Made by a program: the position numbers and the translations under genes | Notes under the pieces: generated by a model | What the model was told of the DNA's origin: nothing | The model's input: only the letters and a program-made list of their open reading frames with translations | Database searches by the model: none | In this document: piece by piece, positions 9,618 to 20,000 of the stretch | How the letters are laid out: each line of letters begins with the position of its first letter | How positions within the stretch are numbered: the stretch's first letter is position 1 | From: Pedobacter suwonensis | GTDB lineage: Bacteria; Bacteroidota; Bacteroidia; Sphingobacteriales; Sphingobacteriaceae | NCBI RefSeq assembly: GCF_900111825.1 | Contig: NZ_FOJM01000004.1 | Location: 127,361 to 191,360 of the forward strand | Length of the DNA stretch: 64,000 nucleotides | Direction: 5' to 3'

Positions 9618-12083
9618 ATGAATGCAATTAAAATATCGTTATACCGGGGTTTATCCATTTTATTATTAGCTGCACTATTTTGTGGAACAGCTCAAGGACA
9701 GGGCAGGACAGAATACCTGCTGGAAAAAAACTGGAAATTTAGCAAGGGTGATTTTCCTGAATCTGTAAATCCCGCTTTTGATGACAGCAAATGGGAAACG
9801 GTACGTATTCCACATGATTGGGCCATCAAAGGTCCTTTTGATGGGAATAATGATAGTCAGAATGTACAGATTGTACAAAATGGCGAGCAAACGGCATCAT
9901 TAAAAACAGGAAGAACGGGTGGCCTGCCTTTTGTTGGCAAAGCCTGGTATCGAAATACGTTTGTTGCTCCCGCTTTTACAAAAGGCAAAAAAGCAGCAAT
10001 CTTAATTGATGGCGCCATGAGCTATCCAAAAGTATTTTTAAACGGGGAGGCCGTCGGACACTGGGCATATGGCTATAATTCTTTTTCAATTGATATAACC
10101 GACAAGATGAGGGTTGGCAAAAATGTACTCGCCATCGGTTTGGAGAATTTGCCGGAAGCCTCCCGCTGGTATCCGGGTGCAGGTCTCTATCGCAATGTGC
10201 ATGTTATCATTACAGACGAGGTAAGTATTCCAGTTTGGGGTACCTATATAACCACGCCGGTAATCAACAAAGATTTTGCCCGGGTAAAAATACGGACCCA
10301 GGTTAATTCATTAAGTGGAAACTATAATGGTTTGAGCCTGCAAACCACCATCGTAAATGCAAAGGGTGAAACGGTAGCAACAGCGACGAAGAAATTAACA
10401 ACAGAAGATTTGAATGAGTTTGAGCAGGATTTAGTGGTTAGAAACCCTGAATTATGGTCGCCGGAAACACCAAATCTATATGCAGCCGTAACAAAATTAT
10501 ATGCCGGAAACAGCTTAAAAGATGAATACACCACTACTTTTGGCATCCGTTCCATTAAATACGAAGCGGAAAAAGGGTTCTCGCTAAATGGTGTTTACCG
10601 TAAATTCAAAGGCGTTTGCAACCACCACGATTTAGGGCCACTCGGTGCTGCTATTAATGTTTCTGCCTTGCGCAGGCAGCTCGTATTATTGAAAGATATG
10701 GGATGCGATGCGATCAGGACATCACATAACATGCCGGCGCCAGAACTGGTAAAGTTATGTGATGAAATGGGATTTATGCTCATGGTCGAATCTTTTGATG
10801 AATGGAAAGCCCCTAAGGTTTCAAATGGATACAGCCATCTTTTTGATGAGTGGGCCGAAAAAGATATCGTAAATATGATCCATGCCAACAGAAACAATCC
10901 TTCAGTAGTGATGTGGAGTATAGGAAACGAAGTACCCGATCAATCGACTAAAGAAGGGGGCAAGATCTTAAAGTTTTTACAGGATATATGCCACCGGGAA
11001 GATCCAACCCGGCCGGTAACAGCGGGTATGGACAGGCTTAAAGATGCGCTGGACAACAACTTTGCCGCAGTATTAGATATCCCGGGCTTTAATTATAAGC
11101 CATTTTGGTATGGGGAGGCGTACAAACGCTTGCCGCAGGAAATGATTTTGGGTTCTGAAACGGCTTCTACCGTGAGCTCAAGAGGGGTATATAAATTCCC
11201 GGTTGTGCCACAGAAAATGAAAATGTACGATGACAATCAAAGCTCATCATACGATCTGGAATATTGTAACTGGTCGCAGATTCCGGATGATGAATTTATG
11301 ATGCAGGATTCACTGAAATATGTAATCGGCGAATTTGTTTGGACAGGTTTTGATTATTTGGGCGAACCTACGCCTTATGATGAAAAATGGCCGTCGCACA
11401 GCTCTTACTTTGGAATTATTGATCTGGCAGGTATCCCTAAAGATCGTTTTTACCTTTACCGCAGCAAATGGAATCCTGAAAAACCAACCCTGCATATTGT
11501 GCCACACTGGACTTTTCCCGGTCGTGAGGGAAAGGTAACACCGGTGTTTGTGTATACCAATTATCCATCGGCAGAATTGTTTATCAATAATAAGAGCCGG
11601 GGCAGGCAAAGCAAGAATAAAGCGACCAGTACCAGCAGGTACCGGCTAATGTGGAACAATGTGAAATACGAACCCGGAGAAATAAAGGTAGTTGCTTATG
11701 ATGGTAATGGCAAGCCCGTTGCCGAACAAACCGTTAAAACGGCAGGCAAACCGCACCATATTGTATTAGAATCAGATCGTAAGACCTTGATGGCAGATGG
11801 GAAAGATCTGGCTTATATTACCGCAAGCGTGGTAGATGCCAACGGTACCGTATGTCCTGATGCTGAAAATAGCCTTAATTTTAAAGTTACCGGACAAGGA
11901 GCATATAAAGCCGTGGCCAATGGCGATCCGACCAGTTTGGAATTGTTCCACCTGCCGAAAATGAAGGCCTTTAAAGGTAAACTGGTCATCACCGTTCAAT
12001 CAACAGAACAAGCTGGGAAATTAAATCTAAGTGTTTCTGCTAAAGGTTTAAAGACTGCAGTGCTGCCGATCGAAACCAGATAA
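9618..12083 (+). CDS. GH2 beta-galactosidase-type glycoside hydrolase with DUF4982 and Ig-like C-terminal domains
   Basis: A signal peptide (about 1-28) is followed by the GH2 order: sugar-binding jelly roll (RIPHDWAI near residue 65, FVGKAWYRNTF near 105), immunoglobulin-like domain (about 205-315), then the TIM barrel. The acid/base is Glu438 in MWSIGNE and the predicted nucleophile is Glu514 in LGSETAS. After the barrel come a DUF4982-type segment (EKPTLHIVPHW, YPSAELFINNKSRG) and a GH2-C Ig-like domain beginning near IVLESDRKTLMADG. Family members are mostly beta-galactosidases, but related GH2 enzymes have other specificities. ATG at 9618 is preferred over the in-frame TTG at 9612. It pairs functionally with the divergent GH78 gene. 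Confidence 0.9.
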   Translation: MNAIKISLYRGLSILLLAALFCGTAQGQGRTEYLLEKNWKFSKGDFPESVNPAFDDSKWETVRIPHDWAIKGPFDGNNDSQNVQIVQNGEQTASLKTGRTGGLPFVGKAWYRNTFVAPAFTKGKKAAILIDGAMSYPKVFLNGEAVGHWAYGYNSFSIDITDKMRVGKNVLAIGLENLPEASRWYPGAGLYRNVHVIITDEVSIPVWGTYITTPVINKDFARVKIRTQVNSLSGNYNGLSLQTTIVNAKGETVATATKKLTTEDLNEFEQDLVVRNPELWSPETPNLYAAVTKLYAGNSLKDEYTTTFGIRSIKYEAEKGFSLNGVYRKFKGVCNHHDLGPLGAAINVSALRRQLVLLKDMGCDAIRTSHNMPAPELVKLCDEMGFMLMVESFDEWKAPKVSNGYSHLFDEWAEKDIVNMIHANRNNPSVVMWSIGNEVPDQSTKEGGKILKFLQDICHREDPTRPVTAGMDRLKDALDNNFAAVLDIPGFNYKPFWYGEAYKRLPQEMILGSETASTVSSRGVYKFPVVPQKMKMYDDNQSSSYDLEYCNWSQIPDDEFMMQDSLKYVIGEFVWTGFDYLGEPTPYDEKWPSHSSYFGIIDLAGIPKDRFYLYRSKWNPEKPTLHIVPHWTFPGREGKVTPVFVYTNYPSAELFINNKSRGRQSKNKATSTSRYRLMWNNVKYEPGEIKVVAYDGNGKPVAEQTVKTAGKPHHIVLESDRKTLMADGKDLAYITASVVDANGTVCPDAENSLNFKVTGQGAYKAVANGDPTSLELFHLPKMKAFKGKLVITVQSTEQAGKLNLSVSAKGLKTAVLPIETR

Positions 12084-12140
12084 CATTTAAAATATTGAAA
12101 GAGGCCCTTTAGACAAGTTGCCATTGACAGACTCAGTATA

Positions 12141-12270
12141 AAAGTCGTCATTGCGATGAGGAACAACGAAGCAAGCTTGCAAGCTAATGATCTTGCTTTA
12201 AATATTGCTTGCGCGAAAGGTCGGGACAAGCTATCTGTTGAAATCCTTCTCGCAAGAATGACCGTTGCAG
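12141..12270. repeat. Intergenic repeat resembling the CATTGCGAGGAACGAAGCAA family
   Basis: The 306-base gap after the GH2 gene contains gtcgtcattgcgatgagg at 12144 followed by aacaacgaagcaagc. Scattered complementary pieces (gcttgcgcgaaagg; ctcgcaagaatgac) follow near 12210-12262, as in an imperfect large hairpin. A related core (cgaggaaca-tagcaatctcc) occurs at 20881-20902. No coding frame is credible here. Confidence 0.5.
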
Positions 12271-12389
12271 CCCACCATTTGGCAAAAAATCTGTCATTTT
12301 ATATTGATTTTATAAAATTATCATCCTTCAGGATGGTAATTTTATTCAGGGTAAAGCTTTTTTGCTAAGCCTATAAATATTACGGAAAA

Positions 12390-12689
12390 TTAGTCGTCAA
12401 CTTTCTCATACTTGTAAATCTGTGTTCTTCCACTGGCATTATAGATACTGTCTTGCTGTATATTTTTGCGGTGTTCCGTTAAGATCACAAAACTTGAGCT
12501 TAAAAAGATGGCGTCTTGATTCCCGGAAACATTCGGGTCTTTTGAATAAAATACCGCAGGCCCCTCGCTATGAACCCGCGCCCGGTACAAATCTCGCTTC
12601 CAACGGTAAGCAGTAATGTCATCATCACCAGGTTTTTTACAACCGAATATGGTCACCAATAGCATTACAGCGAAAACGTTTTTTGTCAT
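12390..12689 (-). CDS. Small orphan lipoprotein, function unknown
   Basis: A 99-residue protein with a clear lipoprotein signal: hydrophobic FAVMLLVTIF then lipobox Cys17 followed by KKPGDDD, an acidic start seen in many surface lipoproteins of this phylum. The mature part of about 80 residues has no motif I recognise. It stands alone, with repeat-rich DNA downstream and a 419-base non-coding stretch upstream, so there is no operon context. It could be a short remnant of a larger lipoprotein, but the frame is intact. Confidence 0.65.
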   Translation of the reverse strand: MTKNVFAVMLLVTIFGCKKPGDDDITAYRWKRDLYRARVHSEGPAVFYSKDPNVSGNQDAIFLSSSFVILTEHRKNIQQDSIYNASGRTQIYKYEKVDD

Positions 12690-13021
12690 GTATCTTTTTA
12701 TTTAAAATTAGAGAAAAATGGCGCTTAGCCAAATTTTTGGTTGAATTTAGCAAAAATAACATACTGTAGAAAGCTGTTTGTGCCGCAACTAAGGCTTTTT
12801 TATGGAGATATGGTTGATCCAAATTGAAACCCAAACGTTATGAGCAATAGACAAGCGGTGCCGGATAGAACCCTGTCCGTAGCTTGAGAAAAAGGAGTAA
12901 TAGTTAACCTAGCCGGTTAATCGGGCATATCTTCGAATAAAGGTAACAACAAGTTTAAATAGTGGCACATCAGCTATCAACTAAAGATTCAAAACCATGT
13001 ATCATCGACTGAGGCATAGCA

Positions 13022-13062
13022 AATGGGAGAAATCTTTAACAAAGTTTGAAGATTTCCCCATT
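13022..13062 (-). terminator. Hairpin downstream of the DUF4998-type gene
   Basis: Within the 419-base gap 12690-13108, aatgggagaaatctt (13022-13036) pairs with aagatttccccatt (13049-13062), leaving one bulged base and a 12-base loop. It lies 47 bases past the stop of the SusC-SusD-DUF operon read on the minus strand. There is no T-tract, so it may be a weak terminator or a 3' stabilising hairpin. Nothing else is recognisable in this gap. Confidence 0.45.
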
Positions 13063-13108
13063 GCGGTTGAGAGGACGCTATTTAGAGCCCGTTTATTTTA
13101 TCTGCTTT

Positions 13109-13798
13109 TTACCGGACCAGTTTTGTATCCACGGCTGAATATAGGGTGTCAATAACCGCTGGAACCGGCAAATACATCGTTTTGTAGCTGAAGGTTGTAT
13201 TGGGTTTGTAATTTAATAGGGTAAGAGAATTTTCGCCAATTTCTGAAAATACGGTAGTTCGTTTTTCGGCTGTTGTAGTATAGGTGATCCATGTTCCCTT
13301 TGCGCCTGTCGAAGTATCGAAGGTATCCCAATCAATCTTGGCACTGCCATTATCCAGCAGTTCGGCATTGAGAATAGGGCGGTTAAAAAGATTACTTTCA
13401 TATTTTGGCCCATATACTGTCCCGGTCGCGCTAACGATTAATGAAGCGTTACCACTGGCGTCAAACGTCTGCACATTAAAATTCTTCACACCTTCATCCA
13501 CACTAAAAATTTTCTCTATGGCTTCAGGTCTTCCTGTTTTTGCTATATCAAAAATTAAAGAGTCTTTTTTATCATTCCAGGTGATTTTGATCTTTTCAAT
13601 TTTGGCATCTGCTGATAACAAACCTGTTAGTTTAACACGAAGTCTTCCCGGTAGTATTTTTAAAGAATCGACCTTGCCACTATAAATCGTTTCTCCGTCA
13701 GCGGTATATTTTTTAAAATCATCCCATTTGGAGCAGGAAACCATCGCCATGCTAATGATTGCTATGGTTATAATCATTATTAATTTTCTTTTTTCCAT
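13109..13798 (-). CDS. DUF4998-type lipoprotein of a SusC/D operon
   Basis: A lipoprotein signal (IAIISMAMVSC) precedes a mature part beginning SKWDDFKKYTADGE and containing two short beta-rich modules. The opening, IYSGKVDSLKILPGRLRVKL, with a following ITWNDKKDSLIF, matches what I know of DUF4998 proteins, which are usually encoded at the end of SusC/D operons and are presumed surface glycan-binding or scaffolding proteins. I start at the ATG at 13798 (MEKRKLIM), not the in-frame ATG at 13834. It is the last gene of the operon starting at 20279, 71 bases after the DUF4959/DUF5000-type gene. Function is unproven. Confidence 0.75.
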   Translation of the reverse strand: MEKRKLIMIITIAIISMAMVSCSKWDDFKKYTADGETIYSGKVDSLKILPGRLRVKLTGLLSADAKIEKIKITWNDKKDSLIFDIAKTGRPEAIEKIFSVDEGVKNFNVQTFDASGNASLIVSATGTVYGPKYESNLFNRPILNAELLDNGSAKIDWDTFDTSTGAKGTWITYTTTAEKRTTVFSEIGENSLTLLNYKPNTTFSYKTMYLPVPAVIDTLYSAVDTKLVR

Positions 13799-13869
13799 TT
13801 TATAATATTTTTGTTCCCATTTTACATCCGGCACATGGTGCCGAAATCAGAGCCGTTTGTTGCTGATTT

Positions 13870-15072
13870 TTATCGGGTATCACCATACACGGTTAGTTCG
13901 TCAATATTCAAACCTGTTCCACCTACCCAGTTCTCGAGGCAACGTACCCGTAGATACCTTACTTTTGGTGCCGAAAGATCACATGGTAAATCAAAACCTG
14001 CTTCAGCAGTTTGTTTATCCAAATCATTTTCAACTCCATAAGGAAGACCTGATGGCTTGGTAATGGTATAAGATCCTAGGAGAACCCAACTTTGATCGAG
14101 ACTGCCATTGGGGTTAGGATTGTCTGAACCATAAATTTCAAAGCGGCGCATGGCTTGTAGGTAGTAATACCTTAGTGGGTTAACCTCTGCATAAGGACGC
14201 ATCCAGATCCGGCTCAGTTTTGCTGATACACCCAAACTAAAGGTTACCGTATGGGGTCCGTTACCACCAGCTATCTGCTGTGTAAAACAGGCCTCCCAGC
14301 CATATCTGCCATCCCAGGCTTTACTTACCGCTCCCCACATTGGCGGATCTCCCGGAAGCTTGTACTCCTGAAATCTGGATTTTTGTAGCTGTACTTCGAA
14401 GATTGGTTTAATGTCCTTATAGATCGTATCGGTTTTATTCCCCCACCTGTCCTGAACAAAAAAACCAAACCGGTGAACATTGGTATCTAAACCCCTAATT
14501 TTGGAATAGACACTGTCTAAATTGGTAAAAATACTTTTATCATAATCCACAACGTATTCGTTATATATATTTTTGCCGATGACCATGATGTTTATATTCC
14601 CTTTTGATGGGTTAGATGCCATTATATCGTAACCGCCGGCAGCGTCTCGTACTTTTAAACTTTTAAATGCTTGCCAGATCGGTGCAGTTAAGGGCTTTAC
14701 CTTTACGATAATGGGGTCCGATAATACGCCTGAACGGCTGACAGAATATACTTTTACCTCATGTTCGTCAGTATCGGCAAAGCCGGCAACCTCCAGTGAG
14801 TTGTTGTAATATGAAGTCTGCGCTTCATATTGTTTGCCTGACGACAAGTTGTACACAGCTTTTACGATCAGCAACCTAGGATCTTTAGGTACAGTATAAG
14901 TGATCGTTGCTTTTCCGTTCTGGTTAACTACGCTTATGTTGCTCACCTGAGCAGGAGCAGTCGGATCATTGTCAACCGGTTCATTAGTGTTCAGTTCTTC
15001 TCCTTTCTTACATGAAGCTAAAAGAATGATGGAACAGGCTATTAATGCCAGAATTTTTAGTTTACTTTTCAT
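13870..15072 (-). CDS. DUF4959/DUF5000-type surface lipoprotein, probable glycan-binding protein
   Basis: A 400-residue lipoprotein (lipobox LLASC then KKGEE). The N-terminal segment (APAQVSNISV, ITYTVPKDPRLL, residues about 40-140) resembles DUF4959, an Ig-like module. The middle (RGLDTNVHRFGFFVQDRWGN) resembles DUF5126, and the C-terminus (from about 240: PGDPPMWG, WDGRYGWEACFTQQ, FEIYGSDNPN, VRYLRVRCLENW) is a discoidin-like DUF5000 carbohydrate-binding domain. Such proteins occupy the surface glycan-binding position next to SusD. It lies 33 bases after SusD and 71 bases before the DUF4998-type gene in one transcription unit. No catalytic residues are visible. Confidence 0.8.
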   Translation of the reverse strand: MKSKLKILALIACSIILLASCKKGEELNTNEPVDNDPTAPAQVSNISVVNQNGKATITYTVPKDPRLLIVKAVYNLSSGKQYEAQTSYYNNSLEVAGFADTDEHEVKVYSVSRSGVLSDPIIVKVKPLTAPIWQAFKSLKVRDAAGGYDIMASNPSKGNINIMVIGKNIYNEYVVDYDKSIFTNLDSVYSKIRGLDTNVHRFGFFVQDRWGNKTDTIYKDIKPIFEVQLQKSRFQEYKLPGDPPMWGAVSKAWDGRYGWEACFTQQIAGGNGPHTVTFSLGVSAKLSRIWMRPYAEVNPLRYYYLQAMRRFEIYGSDNPNPNGSLDQSWVLLGSYTITKPSGLPYGVENDLDKQTAEAGFDLPCDLSAPKVRYLRVRCLENWVGGTGLNIDELTVYGDTR

Positions 15073-15105
15073 ATAAAATATATTTACCTATTCATGTTCT
15101 TCATA

Positions 15106-17070
15106 TTACCAGCCTGGGTTCTCAACCAGATTGGTGTTTCGTCGGGTATCATAGTCACCAATCGGCCAGAAATAATCTCTTGGCGCGATAAAACGCTGAC
15201 TGAAGATGAAGCGTTCCTGATAATATGTAGCATCGGTTTTACCAATGATATTCCACCCGGTGATGTCTTTTTGAAGCTCTTCTGGTGCTTCTTTCCAGCG
15301 GCGCAGGTCCCAGAAACGCTGCCCTTCGAACATCATCTCTATTGTGCGCTCTCTGTGGATGATGGCGCGAAGGCCTTCTTTAGTGGAATATTTTCTAGGA
15401 TTATTTGAATATGCCGTCCAGGATTCTACAATGCCTTTTAGTCCTGCACGTGTTCTTACTCTGTCCAAATATTGAATGGCCACGCTTGAGCCGCCATTTA
15501 CTTCATTTTCTGCTTCAGCATAGAGCAAATAAAGATCGGCCATCCTAACTTCCGGCCATGGGAATTGTCGCCAAACAACCGAATTGTTGTTGGTGGTAGA
15601 TTCCCAGTTAACCAGTTTCTTAATAAAATAACCGGTTTCGCTCCAATTTCTGAAATCGTTACCAAAGCCCGCCTTATCTCCGTTTTTTGCTTTTACATAA
15701 AAATTATTTTCATCATTGCCTCTGTCATTACCGTCTTTCATGTACCAGATGGATCCGTCAAATCCCAGGTCCGCATAAAAACGTGGCTCCCTGTCGAAAT
15801 TAAGACGGGCGGTTGTAAAACCATTTTTGATGTAAAACCGTTCTTTGTCTGTGGCTGTTCTCAATTGACTGTATTTAGTGAAATCTAAAGTTTTGTCTTC
15901 TTCTATGGGTACTCCATTTGAAGTATAAAATAGTTTTGCGATCTTGATTGGCGGCGCCCAAACACCTGAGCCAGGCCCTCTACCATTTACACCATTATCT
16001 TCGGTAGGTGGCATACATAACCATTCGTTCACAAAATAGGATTGTGCATTCCCCCATACACATTCTACACCGTATTTTTTGGTAATGGCATTACGTATGC
16101 TAAGTTGTGTTTTAGTGGTATCACTTAGCCCTAATCCATCATTGGTGTAGTTGTAAAGTCCAAAGCCACTATTGGTAGCGGCATCAATAGCGGCTTTCAC
16201 AGCATCGCGGGCTATTATCCATTTTTGAGGATCATAACTTGGATTGAATAAAATGTTACCATCTTTATCCCTGAAGTTCGCAAAATCGCTGTTTCCGTTA
16301 AATAACGGACTTGCTGACATGATCAATAGCTTTGCCTTCATGGCCAATGCGATAGGTTTAGTTACCCTTCCCATTTGTGTGTTTTCATCCTGAATACGGT
16401 CTGGGAGTAGCTTTGCCGCTTCATCAAACCAGTTGGATATGGTACTCACGCATTCATCTATGGGTTTACGTTTCACATAAGCTCCTGCAAGGTCGGCATC
16501 AACAGGTACATTTGTATTAATCAGTGGGATAGGTCCATACATGCGTAGCATGTAATAGTGATAAAAAGCCTTTAGGAACAGTGCTTCTCCAATCCAACGG
16601 GAGCGTTCAGCTGGTGTAATGTCAGGCACTTTAGTTTGGTCTGCCATGTTTTCCAGAAAAACATTACAATTCCTTATTCCTCCCCATATTGGCTTTGTTG
16701 TTACATTCTGACCTTTATTCGCGCCAGTCCAATCGTTAAAATAAGGTGCTGCCCTGTTTTGTTGTCCTTCCGCAATTCTGAAAGCAGCATGCCATTGCGC
16801 CTGGTCATCCTGAGGGTACCAGATTTCATCTGCAGCTGTCATACCCGGGTTATACCAGCCATCGCCATTTTTAGGCAGATAGGAATAAAGCGTAAATAAA
16901 TATTTCTCCGCTTCCAGTCTTAATTTAAATGCATTATCAATAGTAGAAACGTTATCAGGTACTACGTCAAGGTACTTTTTGCAGGATGTAATGGCAATTA
17001 CAATGCTCATAAGCAATGTAGCCCGGTAGATTATACCGGTATGCTTATTCTGGTTTAATGATTTTTTCAT
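15106..17070 (-). CDS. SusD/RagB-type glycan-binding outer-membrane lipoprotein
   Basis: The lipoprotein signal ends in ITSC followed by KKYLDVVPDN. SusD signatures include FLKAFYHYYMLRMYGPIPLI in the N-terminal helical region and IHRERTIEMMFEGQRFWDLRRW near the C-terminus, ending in NLVENPGW. At about 654 residues it is a large SusD. The open frame extends upstream to 17178, but that extension overlaps the 3' end of SusC, so I chose ATG 17070 (MKKSLNQ); 17079 is an alternative. It sits 26 bases behind its SusC partner and caps that channel. Confidence 0.93.
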   Translation of the reverse strand: MKKSLNQNKHTGIIYRATLLMSIVIAITSCKKYLDVVPDNVSTIDNAFKLRLEAEKYLFTLYSYLPKNGDGWYNPGMTAADEIWYPQDDQAQWHAAFRIAEGQQNRAAPYFNDWTGANKGQNVTTKPIWGGIRNCNVFLENMADQTKVPDITPAERSRWIGEALFLKAFYHYYMLRMYGPIPLINTNVPVDADLAGAYVKRKPIDECVSTISNWFDEAAKLLPDRIQDENTQMGRVTKPIALAMKAKLLIMSASPLFNGNSDFANFRDKDGNILFNPSYDPQKWIIARDAVKAAIDAATNSGFGLYNYTNDGLGLSDTTKTQLSIRNAITKKYGVECVWGNAQSYFVNEWLCMPPTEDNGVNGRGPGSGVWAPPIKIAKLFYTSNGVPIEEDKTLDFTKYSQLRTATDKERFYIKNGFTTARLNFDREPRFYADLGFDGSIWYMKDGNDRGNDENNFYVKAKNGDKAGFGNDFRNWSETGYFIKKLVNWESTTNNNSVVWRQFPWPEVRMADLYLLYAEAENEVNGGSSVAIQYLDRVRTRAGLKGIVESWTAYSNNPRKYSTKEGLRAIIHRERTIEMMFEGQRFWDLRRWKEAPEELQKDITGWNIIGKTDATYYQERFIFSQRFIAPRDYFWPIGDYDTRRNTNLVENPGW

Positions 17071-17096
17071 TTTATACATATGAAAGTGTCTTGTTA

Positions 17097-20000
17097 TTAA
17101 AGGTTGAATTGTGCGCCAATGCTGTATACAGCCTGAACCGGGTATCCTAGTCCGTTGCCACCCATTTCCACGTCCCACATTTTAAATTTGCTGAAGACGA
17201 ACAGGTTGGTTGCAGAAAAATATACTCTCGTACTTCTTAACCTCAGCGATTTGATTTCAGGAATATTGTATCCCAGATCAACGCTTTTTAGACGAAGAAA
17301 GTTACCATTGCGCATCCACCATGTTGAAGGCCTGTTGTTGGAATAAATCCGGTTGGTACTTAATCTTGGCCAGAAAGCATACATATTTTGCTTATCTTCT
17401 GACCAGTGATTATCAGCTATAGCTTGCAGCAAATTATTTTGAAAACCACCATTCATGAAAAATGGCTGCGTATTATCAGGACTGATAAAAAATGAAGACC
17501 TGGCAGAACCCTGAAAAAAGAAACTCAGATCGAAGCGTTTGAATCCGCTTGATACTCCAAATCCATAGATAATTTCAGGCTGTTGTGGATAACCGATGGG
17601 CACCATGTCATCATCATTGATGATCCCATCCTTATTCACATCCTTATATTTTATATCTCCCCCACGCAGCGTATTATCTCCATATTGAAGCGGGGAATTG
17701 GCTACCTCTTTCTCATCTGCAAACAATCTTTCGGCTATTAAACCCCAGCTTTGCGAAAGGGAGTGGTTAACCCTTGATAAATAAGCAATGTTAGGGGCAT
17801 ACTGGATTTCATCACTTACCTTTAATTTACTGGTTGCATAAGTAAAGTTTCCACGTACATTTACCCACGCACCACCGCTAAAAGAACGTTGGTAGGCCAT
17901 TGTGAAGTCTACACCCTGGGTTTCGGCCTTCCCAAAGTTGGCAAAAGGCAAAGCTTCAAAGCCGGCAGCGGATTCTACACTCGATTTTGGTTGTAAGATT
18001 TGTGAACGAAACTGTTTGTATACCTCTACGGTTAAGTTAAGATCTTTAAATGCGGTTAAATCCATACCAATATTTAAAGATCTGCTTACCTCCCAGGTAA
18101 TGTTATTATTGGCATATCTGGAAATGGAAACACCCGGACGGGAATAAAAGGGAATTCCGTCTCCGGTTCCAAATGATGCGCCATAGCCACCATCATTTAA
18201 GTTGACATTAGACAGGTAGAAAAAACGGTCGCCAATGTTGCCGATCTGATCATTTCCCACTAATCCGTAGGTAGCCCTGAATTTAAGCTGATCAATTACA
18301 CTTCTTAACGGTTTAAAAAACTTTTCGTTAGAAATGCGGTAACCTATACCTGCAGAAGGGAAAAAGCCGAACCGGTTATTTTTTGCGAAACGTTCTGAAC
18401 CATTATAACCAAAGTTAAATTCTGCCAGATACCGATCATCAAAGCCATAAGAGAAACGACCTGAAATACCTTGATTTCGCTGTGGCAAAGATGCGGTCAG
18501 ATCGTTGGCGTCAGCTGCTTCATAATTAGACATAAAAGATATTAAAGAGCCACTTACCGCATGTTTTTTAAAGGTCCGGTTGTAAGTTAGTGCACCTTCA
18601 AGCCAAAAACGCGAATCCAGCTTTTTCCCGGTCTGCTGGAAGCCGAGGTATTCTGTCCCCGGTGTACCGGCAGTTACGCCGGTTCCGCTGTTCAGTACAT
18701 TTAGACTATAATCAAGCGTTGTGGGATCTACAATGGCTTCGTAGTAAAACGGATTATAACTCCGGTCGGCCGAATAGAAAGAATATCTTCTCAGATAAGC
18801 CATTGTTCGGAAATTCAGCCCCGGGGTAATGGCATTTAGGTTTTGCTGGAGTTCAAGCTGTGGCTGTATATTGGATGTTTTGTATACGTTATATCCTTTC
18901 ACCATCTCTGCGTAAGGGTTTACGTAAAGTGTTGAGGTTGGACTGCCTGCCTCTACAATACGGCCCGAGCCAAATAAGGGGTGGTCTGAATATGGTAGCT
19001 TTGATTTGGGATAAAGGGCAGGAAACATCACCGGATTGGCCCAAAGTACATTGTTAAATGATAATTGACCTCCGCCGATCGGTCCATTATAGTCGTCAAA
19101 CTGACCATACATGCGGATATTAAATTGTGTGGTGCTGGTAAGGTTAAGGCTGATGTTAGAACGGATAGAATAGTTTGCCAGTTTAATGTTGCTGTTAAAG
19201 TTATTGATAGGGTCTACCTTTAATACACCATTGTCTTGGTTATAGGTGCCTGAAATATAATACTTGGTACGTGCATTACCACCACTGATATTCAGGTTGT
19301 AACTTTGGTTTAGCGTTCTCTTTTTGATCATCTGTCCCATCCAGTCGTTATTTGGATATAGGTAAGGGTCGTCTCCTGCAATGGTATGGTTAATTTTACT
19401 TTCGCTGTAAGTAGGCTTAGCCAGGGGCGATCGGGTAAGCAATGCCTCATTAGCCAAGCGCATATAGGTAATGTTGTCTGCTAACTTGAAATTTTCTGTA
19501 TTACTCGACATGCGGTTTTCAGCACGGAAAAAAAACTGTGTTGCACCCTCTTTACCCATTTTGGTGTTTACCAGTACAACCCCGTTGGCTCCCCTGGCAC
19601 CGTATACGGCTGCCGCAGCGGCATCTTTCAGTACCGAAAAATCTGAAATATCATCAGGCTGGAGGCGGGCAAGGTCGGTAGTTGAGGATTCAACTCCATC
19701 AATTAAAATCAAAGGATCCTGTTTGCCTGAGCCAAACGTAGAAAGCCCGCGTATAAAGAATGCGGAGTTATCGGTACCTAAACCGGGTTCACCACTCCTC
19801 TGAAAAGAAATCATCCCGGGTATTCTGCCGGCTAGGGTATTCGTTAGGTTTCCGGTTGGCCCTTTCAGTTCTTTCACATTTACTGTTGTAATTGAACTGA
19901 TGGCACTTGCCTTTTTTTGTGAACCACCAAAACCGGTAATCACTACCTGGTTCAGCGTATTTTCACTTGATTTTAGCATCACGTTAACCACCGGACGTCC

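Noticed and set aside
12997-13140. Plus-strand frame starting MYHRLRHSKWEK
   Set aside because: It runs through the hairpin at 13022-13062 and into the 3' end of the DUF4998-type gene on the other strand.
13284-13685. 133-codon plus-strand frame
   Set aside because: It is antisense to the DUF4998-type gene, with biased composition typical of reverse-frame reading.
17071-17178. Long N-terminal extension of the SusD frame
   Set aside because: It overlaps the end of SusC and would bury the lipoprotein signal 33 or more residues inside the protein.
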